DNA of 64,000 nt from Nocardia iowensis. GTDB lineage: Bacteria > Actinomycetota > Actinomycetes > Mycobacteriales > Mycobacteriaceae. Of this stretch, positions 16,811-27,406 are shown in pieces; position 1 is the stretch's first letter, and the number at the start of each line of letters is the position of its first letter. The stretch covers positions 4,402,001 to 4,466,000 of the forward strand of contig NZ_CP078145.1 in the NCBI RefSeq assembly GCF_019222765.1. The letters run 5' to 3'. Position numbers and translations under genes: made by a program. Under the pieces are notes generated by a model, which was given only the letters and a program-made list of their open reading frames with translations, was not told where the DNA came from and ran no database searches.

Positions 16811-17698
16811 ATGATCGCTGAACCCGATGACGATGGTCAGCTGCATTCCGTTGTCGCGGAACGTGGTCCGACAGTGCTGCGCATCGCACTGGGCGGTCAG
16901 TTGCGCAGGCTCCGGGAGGCGAAAGGCATCACCCGCGAGGCAGCGGGCGATGCCATCCGTGGGTCGCATGCGAAGATCAGTCGTCTCGAGTTGGGCCGCA
17001 CCGGTTTCAAAGAACGTGACATCCGGGACCTGCTGACGCTGTACGGCGTCGACGAGGCCGAAGAGCGGGAGCGGTTTCTCGATCTGGCCAGGCAGGCGAA
17101 CGAGCCCGGTTGGTGGCATCGCTACAGCGATCTGCTGCCGCAGTGGTTCGGCACCTACCTCGGCCTCGAGCAGGCGGCGAGCAAGATTCGTACCTACGAG
17201 GCGCATCTTGTTCCTGGACTGCTGCAAACCCCCGAATACGCCAGGGCAGTGGTGGCGCTGGGGTATGAGGACGCCGACACCGATCGGCGGGTCCAGGTGC
17301 GGCAACGCAGGCAAGAGATTCTGCATCGGTCGGATCCGCCGATCGTCTGGGCAGTGATCGATGAGGCTGCGTTGCATCGGCCGGTCGGCGGGCCGCGGGT
17401 GCACCGCGAACAGATGGAACATCTGATGCGGTTGGCCAAACTGCCGAACGTGACGGTCCAGGTGCTGCCTTACTCGGCGGGGGAACACGCCGCCGCGGGC
17501 AGCTCGTTCAGCATCTTGCGCTTCGCCGAGCCCGAGCTGCCGGACATCGTGTATCTCGAACACCTGACGAGTGCGCTATATCTGGATCGCCGGCAAGACC
17601 TCGCGCTGTACCTGTCGGTCATGGACCGATTGAGCGTCCAGGCCGAACGGCCGGAGAAGTCGATCGAGATCCTCGGTAGGTACGCCGAAGGTTACTGA
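16811..17698 (+). CDS. XRE family HTH regulator with DUF5753 domain
   Basis: 295 residues from ATG 16811 (GGAG 9 nt upstream; a GTG at 16778 gives 11 more residues). The N-terminus has the HTH 'LGGQLRRLREAKGITREAAGDAIRGSHAKISRLELGRTGF', then the long DUF5753 domain with 'WWHRYSDLLPQWFGTYLGLEQAA', 'LLQTPEYARAV' and 'LPDIVYLEHLTSALYLD'. DNA targets are probably the GTGCANATGYAC sites around it. A paralogue lies at 31701-32642. Confidence 0.95.
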   Translation: MIAEPDDDGQLHSVVAERGPTVLRIALGGQLRRLREAKGITREAAGDAIRGSHAKISRLELGRTGFKERDIRDLLTLYGVDEAEERERFLDLARQANEPGWWHRYSDLLPQWFGTYLGLEQAASKIRTYEAHLVPGLLQTPEYARAVVALGYEDADTDRRVQVRQRRQEILHRSDPPIVWAVIDEAALHRPVGGPRVHREQMEHLMRLAKLPNVTVQVLPYSAGEHAAAGSSFSILRFAEPELPDIVYLEHLTSALYLDRRQDLALYLSVMDRLSVQAERPEKSIEILGRYAEGY

Positions 17699-18070
17699 TC
17701 ACCCGGTGAGGGGATCATGTCGGCACCCGTCGATACCGATGAACAACCAGGACACCACGCGTCACGAAGTCGGCCGTGGTGTACTGGAACGCGATCCGTG
17801 TCTCACTGCGCGGTACGGGGATGTTCAGGCGCTGTGCGCCACAATTTCGCCGAGGGCGAGGATTCGTCTGGGCTGCCGCGTGATTCGCGGCGTCTGATGG
17901 CGCTATGGTCGGCCGAGAATGGGCTGCCGTACACACCGGTGCCGAACCGGGAGCCGAGAGGCTGTGGGGCGAGCAGGGAAGTGCGAGCCTATGCCGCAGG
18001 ACGATTCGGTGGGGGAGTCCGACGGCACTCGCTGCCGGTGACACCGCAGGATCCATGGTCGTCGGCGCTG

Positions 18071-18196
18071 GCCGATTCGGGGCGGGCATCGAGCGCCAAT
18101 TCGACACGGCCACTCGATAATTCGGCGCGGGCGCGAGATCATTCAACGCAGGCGCGAGTCAATTCAGTACGCGCACCAGGTATTTCGGTGCGAGCA
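18071..18196. repeat. Six degenerate 21-bp tandem repeats
   Basis: Six consecutive 21-mers share a core like ATTCGGCGCGGGC and GAG. Read on the plus strand they encode a 7-residue unit with pattern xxNSxRA (ADSGRAS, SANSTRP, LDNSARA, RDHSTQA, RVNSVRA, PGISVRA). Period and order are regular although individual copies have diverged. They sit in a stretch with no accepted gene. Confidence 0.65.
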
Positions 18197-18230
18197 TCAT
18201 CGGGCGGCTCGACGCCCTTCGCCGCCTCAG

Positions 18231-18311
18231 TGCCTTGTACCGCAAGCCCTGCGCCCGAGGGTAGATCATCGCCAGTGGAGCAAGTTGGCTCAAGGCTTGC
18301 GGTACAAGGCA
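18231..18311. repeat. Perfect 18-bp inverted repeat with 45-nt spacer
   Basis: TGCCTTGTACCGCAAGCC at 18231-18248 is the exact reverse complement of 18294-18311. It starts 38 nt beyond the stop codon of the minus-strand gene 18349-18717, so it may end that transcript, but the large loop is unusual for a terminator. A short mobile element remnant or a protein-binding site are alternatives. Confidence 0.7.
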
Positions 18312-18348
18312 ATTCGGCGTCTACCGGACACCGGGATGCCCGGAAGTA

Positions 18349-18717
18349 TCACTGCTTGATAAAGCTGGACGCTATCCGCCAGAACGTCGACGGCTGCAGT
18401 GTGTGGAAGTCCCAGTCGTCGACCACATCGTGTGCGGTGGTGACGATCCGGTCGATATCGAAATCGTGCCGGGTGGCCGCACCTTTGGACTCGACGGCAT
18501 CGATGACGAACGCGACGGCGGTTTCCCGCGAGTACGCGGTGTTCCTGTGGCCACTTCGGGCCGACGGTGTGCTCATTTTTATACCGTTCGCTGGCTGGTC
18601 GACCAGTGCGGCGTCGGCTATTCCGAGCCGGCCGCCGGAAAGTGGTTGGTTCATCAGAACGCCCTTGACGTTTGGCGGCGGCGGACCCACGGCGACTTCG
18701 GCCTTCGGCTCGCCCAT
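18349..18717 (-). CDS. Hypothetical protein of the XRE/DUF397 island
   Basis: 122 residues (MGEPKAEVAVGPPPPNVKG...) with no domain I recognise. A Pro-rich start is followed by 'AYSRETAVAFVIDAVESKGAATRHDFDIDRIVTTAHDVVDDWDFHTLQPSTFWRIASSFIKQ', a plausible folded helical region. A strong ribosome site AGGGGAGG lies 4 nt before the ATG. The promoter at 18760-18801 carries the shared motif, so it is probably controlled with the other island genes. Confidence 0.75.
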   Translation of the reverse strand: MGEPKAEVAVGPPPPNVKGVLMNQPLSGGRLGIADAALVDQPANGIKMSTPSARSGHRNTAYSRETAVAFVIDAVESKGAATRHDFDIDRIVTTAHDVVDDWDFHTLQPSTFWRIASSFIKQ

Positions 18718-18759
18718 GCGGCCTCCCCTGGTTGTCCCCTATAAAGCGTTGCGGGACTG

Positions 18760-18801
18760 AGTTTAGGACTCCGTACCTTTCAGATGCAAGTACATCTGCA
18801 C
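18760..18801 (-). promoter_or_regulatory. Promoter with GTGCANATGYAC motif (site B)
   Basis: On the minus strand, GTGCAGATGTAC (18790-18801) abuts TTGCAT (18784-18789); TAAACT (18760-18765) follows after 18 nt. Including the flanks, 20 of 21 bases (18781-18801) match site A at 15416-15436. Initiation would be ~36 nt before the gene at 18717. Confidence 0.65.
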
Positions 18802-18872
18802 GATCGATTTGCAAGCGCACGTGCGGGATTAGGCGTCTGAATGTTTGCTGACGCCACGTTCCGATAAGAGGA

Positions 18873-19172
18873 TCAGTTGGCGAAAAGAACGTCTGTGCTG
18901 TAGTGAATCTGGGTGCCTGGCTCGACAAACCGCTCAGCCGCCGCGCGCATGGCCAGAAAATGTTCGGTGAAGCGGTGCGCCTCGGCGGCCTCGTCATCGG
19001 TATACAGCTGGTAGAGGAAGAATCGGTGCGGATCGACGCGGTCGGCACAGACGTCGAAGCGCAGACAACCCGGTTCGTCACGCAGTGCGGACAGCGCGCT
19101 GCGCGAGATGGCATCGAGGAACTCGGCGCGCGATCCCTCACGGATCTTCATGGATACGATGCGGCTGAACAA
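18873..19172 (-). CDS. Antibiotic biosynthesis monooxygenase (ABM) domain protein
   Basis: 99 residues forming a single dimeric alpha/beta barrel domain: 'MKIREGSRAEFLDAISRSALSALRDEPGCLRFDVCAD' and 'RFFLYQLYTDDEAAEAHRFTEHF', typical of putative quinol monooxygenases (YgiN-like). The start is TTG at 19172 with GGGAGAG upstream. It follows the NAD(P)-binding gene by 30 bp, so the two are likely one operon acting on a quinone or aromatic substrate. Confidence 0.88.
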   Translation of the reverse strand: MFSRIVSMKIREGSRAEFLDAISRSALSALRDEPGCLRFDVCADRVDPHRFFLYQLYTDDEAAEAHRFTEHFLAMRAAAERFVEPGTQIHYSTDVLFAN

Positions 19173-19202
19173 GGTTGCTCTCTCCCATCGAGAACGTGAA
19201 GG

Positions 19203-19898
19203 TCAATCGGCAAGAGGGGCTGCACCATCCGATGCGGCGCGGTCGGCGAGCTCGGCCACCGCCCGGCTGATCGCCGTGTCGCCGGAGACGAGCTCGAGGG
19301 TGGCGCCCGCCGTGTGCGTCGCGGGCAGTAGTTCGGCGAGCACGGCCGCGACGTCGGCGCGGGCGATATCGCCGCGCGGAACGCGTGGCGCGGCCAGGGT
19401 GACCAGGCCGGTGCCGGCGGAGTCGACGAGACGGCCCGGCCGCAGGATCGTCCAGGCCAGATCGCGCTCGCGTAAATCGTTTTCGGCCTGTGTCTTGGCA
19501 TCGATGTAGGCGGCCCAGACTTCGTCGCTCCCAGGTGCGGGCGGCTGACCGGCGCCCATCGTGGAGATTTGCACGAAACGCCGCACTCCGGCCCGTTCGG
19601 CGGTGTCGGCCAGCCGGACGGAGCCGTCCCGGTCGACCGTGTACTTGCGGTCGGCGCCGCTACCGGCGCCCGCGCCCGCCGCGAAAACCACTGCGTCCGA
19701 CCCCTTCACCGTGGCGAGCAGGTCCGCCGAGTCGGCGTGCTCCAGATCGAGCAGAACCGGTTCGGCACCGACGGCGGTCACGTCGGCGGCATGATCCGGA
19801 TTGCGGATCAGCGCGACGACCTCGTCGCCGCGGCGGGTGAGCAGGTCGGCGAGCAACAGAGCGATTTTCCCGTGTCCGCCTGCGATTACGGTGCGCAT
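19203..19898 (-). CDS. NAD(P)-binding atypical SDR (NmrA-like/NAD(P)H-binding)
   Basis: 231 residues. The N-terminal Rossmann motif is 'VIAGGHGKIALLLADLLTRRGDEVVALIRN', then 'DAVVFAAGAGAG' and 'GVRRFVQISTMGA'. This group includes sugar-nucleotide-like and quinone-linked oxidoreductases, often without the classical YxxxK dyad. The start at 19898 places the glycine motif at the N-terminus; the longer frame adds only a non-conserved leader. It is upstream of the ABM gene in a probable two-gene operon. Confidence 0.9.
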   Translation of the reverse strand: MRTVIAGGHGKIALLLADLLTRRGDEVVALIRNPDHAADVTAVGAEPVLLDLEHADSADLLATVKGSDAVVFAAGAGAGSGADRKYTVDRDGSVRLADTAERAGVRRFVQISTMGAGQPPAPGSDEVWAAYIDAKTQAENDLRERDLAWTILRPGRLVDSAGTGLVTLAAPRVPRGDIARADVAAVLAELLPATHTAGATLELVSGDTAISRAVAELADRAASDGAAPLAD

Positions 19899-19932
19899 GC
19901 GTCGGTCCTTTCGGTCGGGGGTGGGTCCGCAC

Positions 19933-20463
19933 TCAGCGTTCGGGACCACCCGGATTGCAGCGGGCTTCGACGGTGGCCTGGTAGCCGACCGCGGGACGCC
20001 AGGGTTCCAGGTTCCAGCTCGGTTTGTCGGGCTGGACCAGCCTGGCCCAGGCCCAATGGCAGACGAATTGGTCGCGCATACCGGGCGTGTCCGCGTCGGG
20101 CGACTGCGCGATCACCTCCTGCCACGCGCGTTCGTCGGTGCCGGGAAAGGTGGTGTGCCGTCCGGCCTGGGTGGGGTAGACGAGCAATCGTGGTCCGTCG
20201 ACGGCCTCGGTCCAGCCGACATGGTCGATGAGCGGCATCCCGGCGTACGGGTCGACGGTCGGCACGGTGCCCGGTGGCGTAGTGGCGGGCGGTAGCGTCG
20301 CGGACATCGTGGTCGGTGCGGCCGTGGGCTCGGTCGCCGGTGCGTCGGAGCCGCATGCGGTCGCCGTCGGCAGTATTACCGCACACAACAGCGCGGTCGT
20401 CCGGACCTGAACTGGCATACCGGCCCGCCATAGCCTGCGGACCGGCCGGTTCGGGTCACCCAC
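19933..20463 (-). CDS. DUF2599 secreted/lipoprotein
   Basis: 176 residues from GTG 20463, chosen because AAGGAG lies 5 nt upstream; an internal ATG at 20418 has no good ribosome site. The n-region contains Arg-Arg, followed by 'TTALLCAVILPTATACGS', a signal peptide with a weak lipobox, then a Thr/Pro-rich linker. The C-terminal ~95 residues carry the DUF2599 pattern 'YAGMPLIDHVGWTEAVDGPRLLVYPT' with two Cys (FVCHWAWAR, EARCNPG). The function of DUF2599 is unknown; it is common in mycobacteria and Nocardia. Confidence 0.88.
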   Translation of the reverse strand: MGDPNRPVRRLWRAGMPVQVRTTALLCAVILPTATACGSDAPATEPTAAPTTMSATLPPATTPPGTVPTVDPYAGMPLIDHVGWTEAVDGPRLLVYPTQAGRHTTFPGTDERAWQEVIAQSPDADTPGMRDQFVCHWAWARLVQPDKPSWNLEPWRPAVGYQATVEARCNPGGPER

Positions 20464-20646
20464 TCCGGCTCCTTCCGCGTCGTCCCCGGGCCGACCGAGG
20501 AGCGTTCTTACCTTCGAGCCTAGCGACCGGCCGGTACCCTCGACAGTCCGCGCGCCCGGAACCGAAGCCGTCCCTGTCCGGGCGACAGCCGGTGGCACCC
20601 GGTATAGGCCACTGATTGTGGTGGCTTGCCGTGAGGGCGCCGGGGT

Positions 20647-21789
20647 GTGGATAGTCGTTCGATGATGTGTACACGGATCATGGCGGGGGCGGCTGGGGTC
20701 GTGATCTCGGTGGCGGTCGTGCTGGCAACACCGGCGGCGGCGCGGGCGGGCGAAGCACCGGGAACGGTGACGAATCTGACGGAGCTCACCGGGCGATTCC
20801 GGGTGGACGGCGCGGCGACTGCGGAGCGGCTGACCTATTGGTCGCGCGGGCCGCGCGGGCCGATGCAGAGTACGGGCGCGGTCTACGTGCCGCCCGGCCC
20901 GCCGCCACCGGGCGGTTGGCCGATCGTGGCCTACGCGCACGGCACCACCGGGATCGCGGATCAGTGCGCCTTCACGACGGAACCCCGCGTGTATTACCTG
21001 GATTCGCTCTACCCAGAGTTGCTGCGGGCGGGCTACGCGGTGGTGATCTCGGACTACGTCGGGCTGGGTACGCCGGGCACGCATCCCTATCTGGACGGAC
21101 CGTCGCAGGCCCGCAGCGTGATCGACGGTGTCCGCGCGGCACGGGCGGTCGCGCCCTCGCTCGGTACCCGGTGGGCGGTGCTCGGCCAGTCGCAGGGGGC
21201 GCAAGCCGCCTTGTTCACCGCGCATCTCGGACCCGCCGACGCTCCGGAATTGCAACTGCGCGGCGCCGCGGCCACCGGCCCGCCGTCGAACCTCGAGCTC
21301 GCCATCCCGTTGGCCGGGCCGTGGATACCGCGCCTTCCGCTGGAGAAGACCCCCGCCTACGTGGCCATGCTGCTGGCCGGATTGCGTGCCAGCGCACCGG
21401 AACTCGATGTCGACAGCTACCTGACGCCGACCGGTCAGGACGCGCTGCGGGTAGTGGAGTCGGAGTGCATCACCGAGGCCAACGCCCGGCTGGCCGATGT
21501 CCCGATCGGTGAGATGCTGGCCAAACCACTGAACGATCCGGCGCTGGTGGCGGCGGCCAGGGCGATGCTGCAGATCCCGACCTCCGGATACACGGTTCCG
21601 CTGTTCGTCGGTCAGGGACTGACCGACATGGAAGTCCCGCCGCCGTTGACCGCCAAACTGATCGCCGAGCTGCGGTTGTCGGGTAGTGACCTCGAGACAC
21701 ACATCTACCCCGGCGATCACCTGGGCGCCGCACGGGCCGCGCTCCCCGATGCCGTGGCGTTCCTGCATCGCGTGCTGGATCCGACCTAG
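20647..21789 (+). CDS. Secreted alpha/beta-hydrolase, LIP-type lipase
   Basis: 380 residues with an N-terminal signal segment (GAAGVVISVAVVLATPAAARA). It has the oxyanion region AYAHGTTGIADQCA, nucleophile elbow GQSQGAQA (GxSxG) and C-terminal His in IYPGDHLGAAR, as in secretory lipase family PF03583. It probably cleaves exogenous lipid esters. The start may be GTG 20647 (GAGGG upstream) or ATG 20662. Two further LIP lipases lie at 27407 and 28881. Confidence 0.88.
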   Translation: MDSRSMMCTRIMAGAAGVVISVAVVLATPAAARAGEAPGTVTNLTELTGRFRVDGAATAERLTYWSRGPRGPMQSTGAVYVPPGPPPPGGWPIVAYAHGTTGIADQCAFTTEPRVYYLDSLYPELLRAGYAVVISDYVGLGTPGTHPYLDGPSQARSVIDGVRAARAVAPSLGTRWAVLGQSQGAQAALFTAHLGPADAPELQLRGAAATGPPSNLELAIPLAGPWIPRLPLEKTPAYVAMLLAGLRASAPELDVDSYLTPTGQDALRVVESECITEANARLADVPIGEMLAKPLNDPALVAAARAMLQIPTSGYTVPLFVGQGLTDMEVPPPLTAKLIAELRLSGSDLETHIYPGDHLGAARAALPDAVAFLHRVLDPT

Positions 21790-21861
21790 CACAGCGGACC
21801 GGAAGGGGTGCGACGTCGGCGGCGCTAGGCAACGCCGGTGCGACGTGGCACCATTTCGAAT

Positions 21862-22296
<435 letters not shown>

Positions 22297-22316
22297 CCGC
22301 GGCTAGCGTGAGCGCC

Positions 22317-22727
22317 ATGAACATCAGCATTCTCGCGAGCTTCCTCCCGCAGAACGATCCGGAGGCCGCGCTGGCCTTCTACCGTGACACCCTCGGCTTC
22401 GAGGTACGCAAAGACGTCGGCTACAACGGGCTGCGCTGGATCACGGTCGGCCCCGCCGACCAGCCCGAAACATCGATCGTCCTGTACCCGCCGGGCTCCG
22501 ACCCCGGCATCACCGACGACGAGCGCCGCACCATCGCCGAGATGATGGCCAAGGGCACCTTCGCCTCCATCCTGCTGGCCACCAAGGATCTCGACGGCAC
22601 ATTCGAGCGGGTGCAGGCCGGCGACGTCGAGGTCGTTCAGGAACCGACCGACCAGCCGTACGGCGTGCGCGACTGTGCCTTCCGCGATCCCGCGGGCAAC
22701 ATGATCCGCATCCAAGAGCTGAGCTGA
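22317..22727 (+). CDS. VOC family protein (glyoxalase/dioxygenase fold)
   Basis: 136 residues: 'FLPQNDPEAALAFYRDTLGFEVRKDVGYNGLRWITVGP' and 'YGVRDCAFRDPAGNMIRIQEL' are characteristic of the vicinal oxygen chelate fold. The C-terminal half has DCAFRDPAGN with the usual metal-ligand region, but a full ligand set cannot be assigned. The substrate is unknown. It probably forms an operon with the AraC regulator. Confidence 0.92.
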   Translation: MNISILASFLPQNDPEAALAFYRDTLGFEVRKDVGYNGLRWITVGPADQPETSIVLYPPGSDPGITDDERRTIAEMMAKGTFASILLATKDLDGTFERVQAGDVEVVQEPTDQPYGVRDCAFRDPAGNMIRIQELS

Positions 22728-22743
22728 GCGGTCCGGCGGTCGA

Positions 22744-22768
22744 GCGGCGCTGCCCGTCGCAGCGCCGC
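22744..22768. terminator. Bidirectional hairpin between convergent VOC and LysR genes
   Basis: 10-bp arms GCGGCGCTGC and GCAGCGCCGC around a CCGTC loop, located between two convergent stop codons. Confidence 0.65.
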
Positions 22769-22785
22769 CGTATTCGCGAACGTCC

Positions 22786-23715
22786 CTAGCTGACCGAACG
22801 AAGACGATGCAGAGCGGACGGATCGAGGTCGAGGGTCAGGTTGATCGGCCCGAGTTCGGCCGCGATGCGGGCGAACTCAGCCACCCACCGGCTGACCGGC
22901 TCGGCGCGGTGGACCAGCCCCCAACTCAGCGTGGGATTCTCCTCGATCGGGATGTACACGACCTCACCGCGGTCGTAGTACTTGATCGCTTGCCCGCACG
23001 CGAATGCCACGGCATCTCCGGCGGTCACGGCCCACAGGACCTCCTCGCGGGTGGGCTGGGGAGCACCCGGCTCGCGCGCGCCGGGCGGCACCGGCGAGAA
23101 CGACTCCTCCCAGTAGTCCGGCATCGGCAACCCCGACGGCAGGATCTGGTAGTCGGCCAGGTCGGCCAGCGAGACCGAGGGGCGTCTGGCCAACTCGTGC
23201 GTACGTCCGACCACCAAGACGATGGGCTCGGTGAACGCCGGGGCCCCGACCTGGAGATCGGGCTCTCGCACGGGCATCGCCAGCAGGGCGACGTCGACAT
23301 CGCCATTGCGGATCAGCGCGAACGGTTCATCGATCCGCACCTCGCGCATGCGGAATTCGACGTGCGGACAACGGGTCCGGAACAGCGCTGTCATCGGTGC
23401 GAGGTCCTGCCACATCGGACCGAGCACGCCCAACGTCAAGGTGTCCGGGCCACCGCGCGCGGCGTTCGCGGCCGATTCGACGCCGTCGAGAATTCGACGA
23501 TAACCGGCTTGCAGGTCGTCTCGGAGTTGTTCGCCGAGCGGTGTCAAAGTCACCTTGCGACTGGTTCGCTCGAACAGTGGCGCACCGATTCGCCGTTCCT
23601 GCTTGGCGATTGTCTGACTTACGCGCGGCGTCGAGATGTGCAACCTCTCCGCAGTACGACCGAAGTGCAATTCCTCGGCCAGGGTCAGGAAGATCTCGAT
23701 TTCACGCAATTCCAC
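22786..23715 (-). CDS. LysR family transcriptional regulator
   Basis: 309 residues from GTG 23715 (GGAG ~9 nt upstream; the frame opens 12 codons earlier). The HTH is 'LREIEIFLTLAEELHFGRTAERLHISTPRVSQTIAKQERRIGAPLFERTSRKVTLTPLG', followed by an effector domain. It diverges from the ABM/membrane/UvrA-like operon beginning at 23845, which it probably regulates in the usual LysR arrangement; the 129-bp gap holds both promoters. Confidence 0.93.
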   Translation of the reverse strand: MELREIEIFLTLAEELHFGRTAERLHISTPRVSQTIAKQERRIGAPLFERTSRKVTLTPLGEQLRDDLQAGYRRILDGVESAANAARGGPDTLTLGVLGPMWQDLAPMTALFRTRCPHVEFRMREVRIDEPFALIRNGDVDVALLAMPVREPDLQVGAPAFTEPIVLVVGRTHELARRPSVSLADLADYQILPSGLPMPDYWEESFSPVPPGAREPGAPQPTREEVLWAVTAGDAVAFACGQAIKYYDRGEVVYIPIEENPTLSWGLVHRAEPVSRWVAEFARIAAELGPINLTLDLDPSALHRLRSVS

Positions 23716-23844
23716 CCCGTCATACTCCGCGATCGTTAACCCCCGACGCAACCGGCGTTTCGCGATTGCTCATTGTTCGCGGATGGCCGTGGCGGAAAAC
23801 TAAGAGTCGTAAGGGAAACCGCTTTGAGCCGAGAGGAAGCGACC

Positions 23845-24135
23845 ATGGCAGTCGTACGAACGCACCGGTACACCGTCGTGACCGGCAAGCTGGCGCAGTT
23901 GCTCGAGCAGCGCACGCTGCTGCTCCGTGGCATCAGGTCGGCGAACGCGGCGTTCACCGCTGCCACCTTGATTCGCCAGGACGACGGGTCCTACCTCGAC
24001 ATCTGGCGCTGGGAATCGGCCGAGGCGATGCGGGGCGCCACGGACCGACTGCAGAACTTCCCGCTGGCAGCGGCGACAGCGGCGCTGACCACCGGCCACT
24101 CGGTAGTCGACGGCAAGGTACTGGACGAGCGGTAG
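23845..24135 (+). CDS. Small ABM-like dimeric alpha/beta barrel protein
   Basis: 96 residues: 'THRYTVVTGKLAQLLEQRTLLLRGIRSANAAFTAATLIRQDDGSYLDIWRWESAEAMRGAT' fits the ABM/quinol monooxygenase fold. GAGGAAGC precedes the ATG. It is first in a three-gene unit with a small membrane protein (33 bp later) and the UvrA-like ATPase, so it may modify a toxic aromatic compound that the other genes protect against. Confidence 0.8.
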   Translation: MAVVRTHRYTVVTGKLAQLLEQRTLLLRGIRSANAAFTAATLIRQDDGSYLDIWRWESAEAMRGATDRLQNFPLAAATAALTTGHSVVDGKVLDER

Positions 24136-24167
24136 CCGCGAAATAACACGCAGAAAAGGAGATCATC

Positions 24168-24401
24168 ATGACTTGGAGCAAGCGCAACCGGCAGCTGCAC
24201 CGCGCACTGTCCATCATCTTCACCTCGACCGTCGTCATCGCTTTCATCGGCGCCGCCCTCGGTCTGACGGAGACCGCGATGTGGCTGTTCTATCTGCCGC
24301 TGCCGCCGCTCTTCTTGCTCATGGGCACCGGTTTGTACATGTTCGTGCAGCCGTACCGCAAGGGACGCAATAATCGCCAGACCGTCGTCCACCAGCACTG
24401 A
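24168..24401 (+). CDS. Small two-TM membrane protein
   Basis: 77 residues with two hydrophobic segments (ALSIIFTSTVVIAFIGAALG and TAMWLFYLPLPPLFLLMGTG) and basic termini. GGAGATCATC lies before the ATG. No family could be named with certainty. It is the middle gene of the LysR-linked operon. Confidence 0.8.
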   Translation: MTWSKRNRQLHRALSIIFTSTVVIAFIGAALGLTETAMWLFYLPLPPLFLLMGTGLYMFVQPYRKGRNNRQTVVHQH

Positions 24402-24430
24402 TCAGGTTAGATGTAGAAGATGGAGCCCCG

Positions 24431-26829
<2,399 letters not shown>

Positions 26830-26833
<4 letters not shown>

Positions 26834-26875
26834 CCGAGTCCCGCGCGAACGGCGCGGGACCCGCTCGGCGGTCAG
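26830..26875. terminator. Hairpin between convergent UvrA-like gene and 26886-27128
   Basis: Core arms GTCCCGCGC (26838-26846) and GCGCGGGAC (26852-26860) around GAACG, inside a weaker outer pairing of CTGACCGAG with CTCGGCGGTCAG. It would serve both convergent genes. Confidence 0.65.
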
Positions 26876-26885
26876 CGAAATACGT

Positions 26886-27128
26886 TCAGCGCCACAGTGA
26901 TCGGCAGGGGAGTCGGCGTAATCCCGGACGCACCTTGCCATCCACGGTGACGGTGAGACCGGCATGCACCGCGGCGGAGGTGAATTCCCACGCCTCGGTG
27001 CTGCTGGCCGCGTATTCGAGGACCAGGGCGTCGTCGGGGGTGGGGCCGTCGAAGTAGACGGTGACGCGCCGCGTCGGTTCCTCATCGATATCGTCGCGGT
27101 TCGCCAGTTCGCGCACAGTGCCGTCCAT
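26886..27128 (-). CDS. Small hypothetical protein
   Basis: 80 residues: 'RRVTVYFDGPTPDDALVLEYAASSTEAWEFTSAAVHAGLTVTVDGKVRPGLRR' reads as a small beta-rich domain; the last ~15 residues are Arg-rich and may be abnormal. AAGGAG is upstream of the ATG, supporting translation. No family is recognised. Confidence 0.6.
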   Translation of the reverse strand: MDGTVRELANRDDIDEEPTRRVTVYFDGPTPDDALVLEYAASSTEAWEFTSAAVHAGLTVTVDGKVRPGLRRLPCRSLWR

Positions 27129-27406
27129 GCCACCGTCTCCTTCCGGCCGGACGCGGCAACCGCGCCGGTATTTCGTGAAGGTAGAGGCGCCGGACCGGCT
27201 GCAACACGTTACTTCTTATTGGCTGGACATGTCACAGGGCCGGGTCGCGCTCGTCGGGCAGTGTCACGAGCGAATGCGCACAGTCGTCACAGACTGGTCG
27301 CCCCAAACTTGTGAATTCTCAACATGATCCATGCGGTGTCTGCCGCTCGTCGGCGAAATTGCCGAGGATGAATCACAACGTTGGACCATTCGAGAGGCAC
27401 CTATCG

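Larger units (their letters stand above)
17699..18348. other. 650-bp region without a convincing gene, with repeats
   Basis: A long frame on the plus strand (17717-18760) has Ser/Arg-rich composition, crosses an inverted repeat and runs antisense through the real gene at 18349-18717, so it is not accepted. The region holds six degenerate 21-bp repeats and an 18-bp inverted repeat, listed separately. It may be eroded coding sequence. Confidence 0.5.

Noticed and set aside
17715..18146. Minus-strand frame ending at 17715, briefly resembling the end of a DUF397 protein
   Set aside because: The likeness is limited to about 20 residues and the rest is low-complexity Pro/Arg/Ala sequence.
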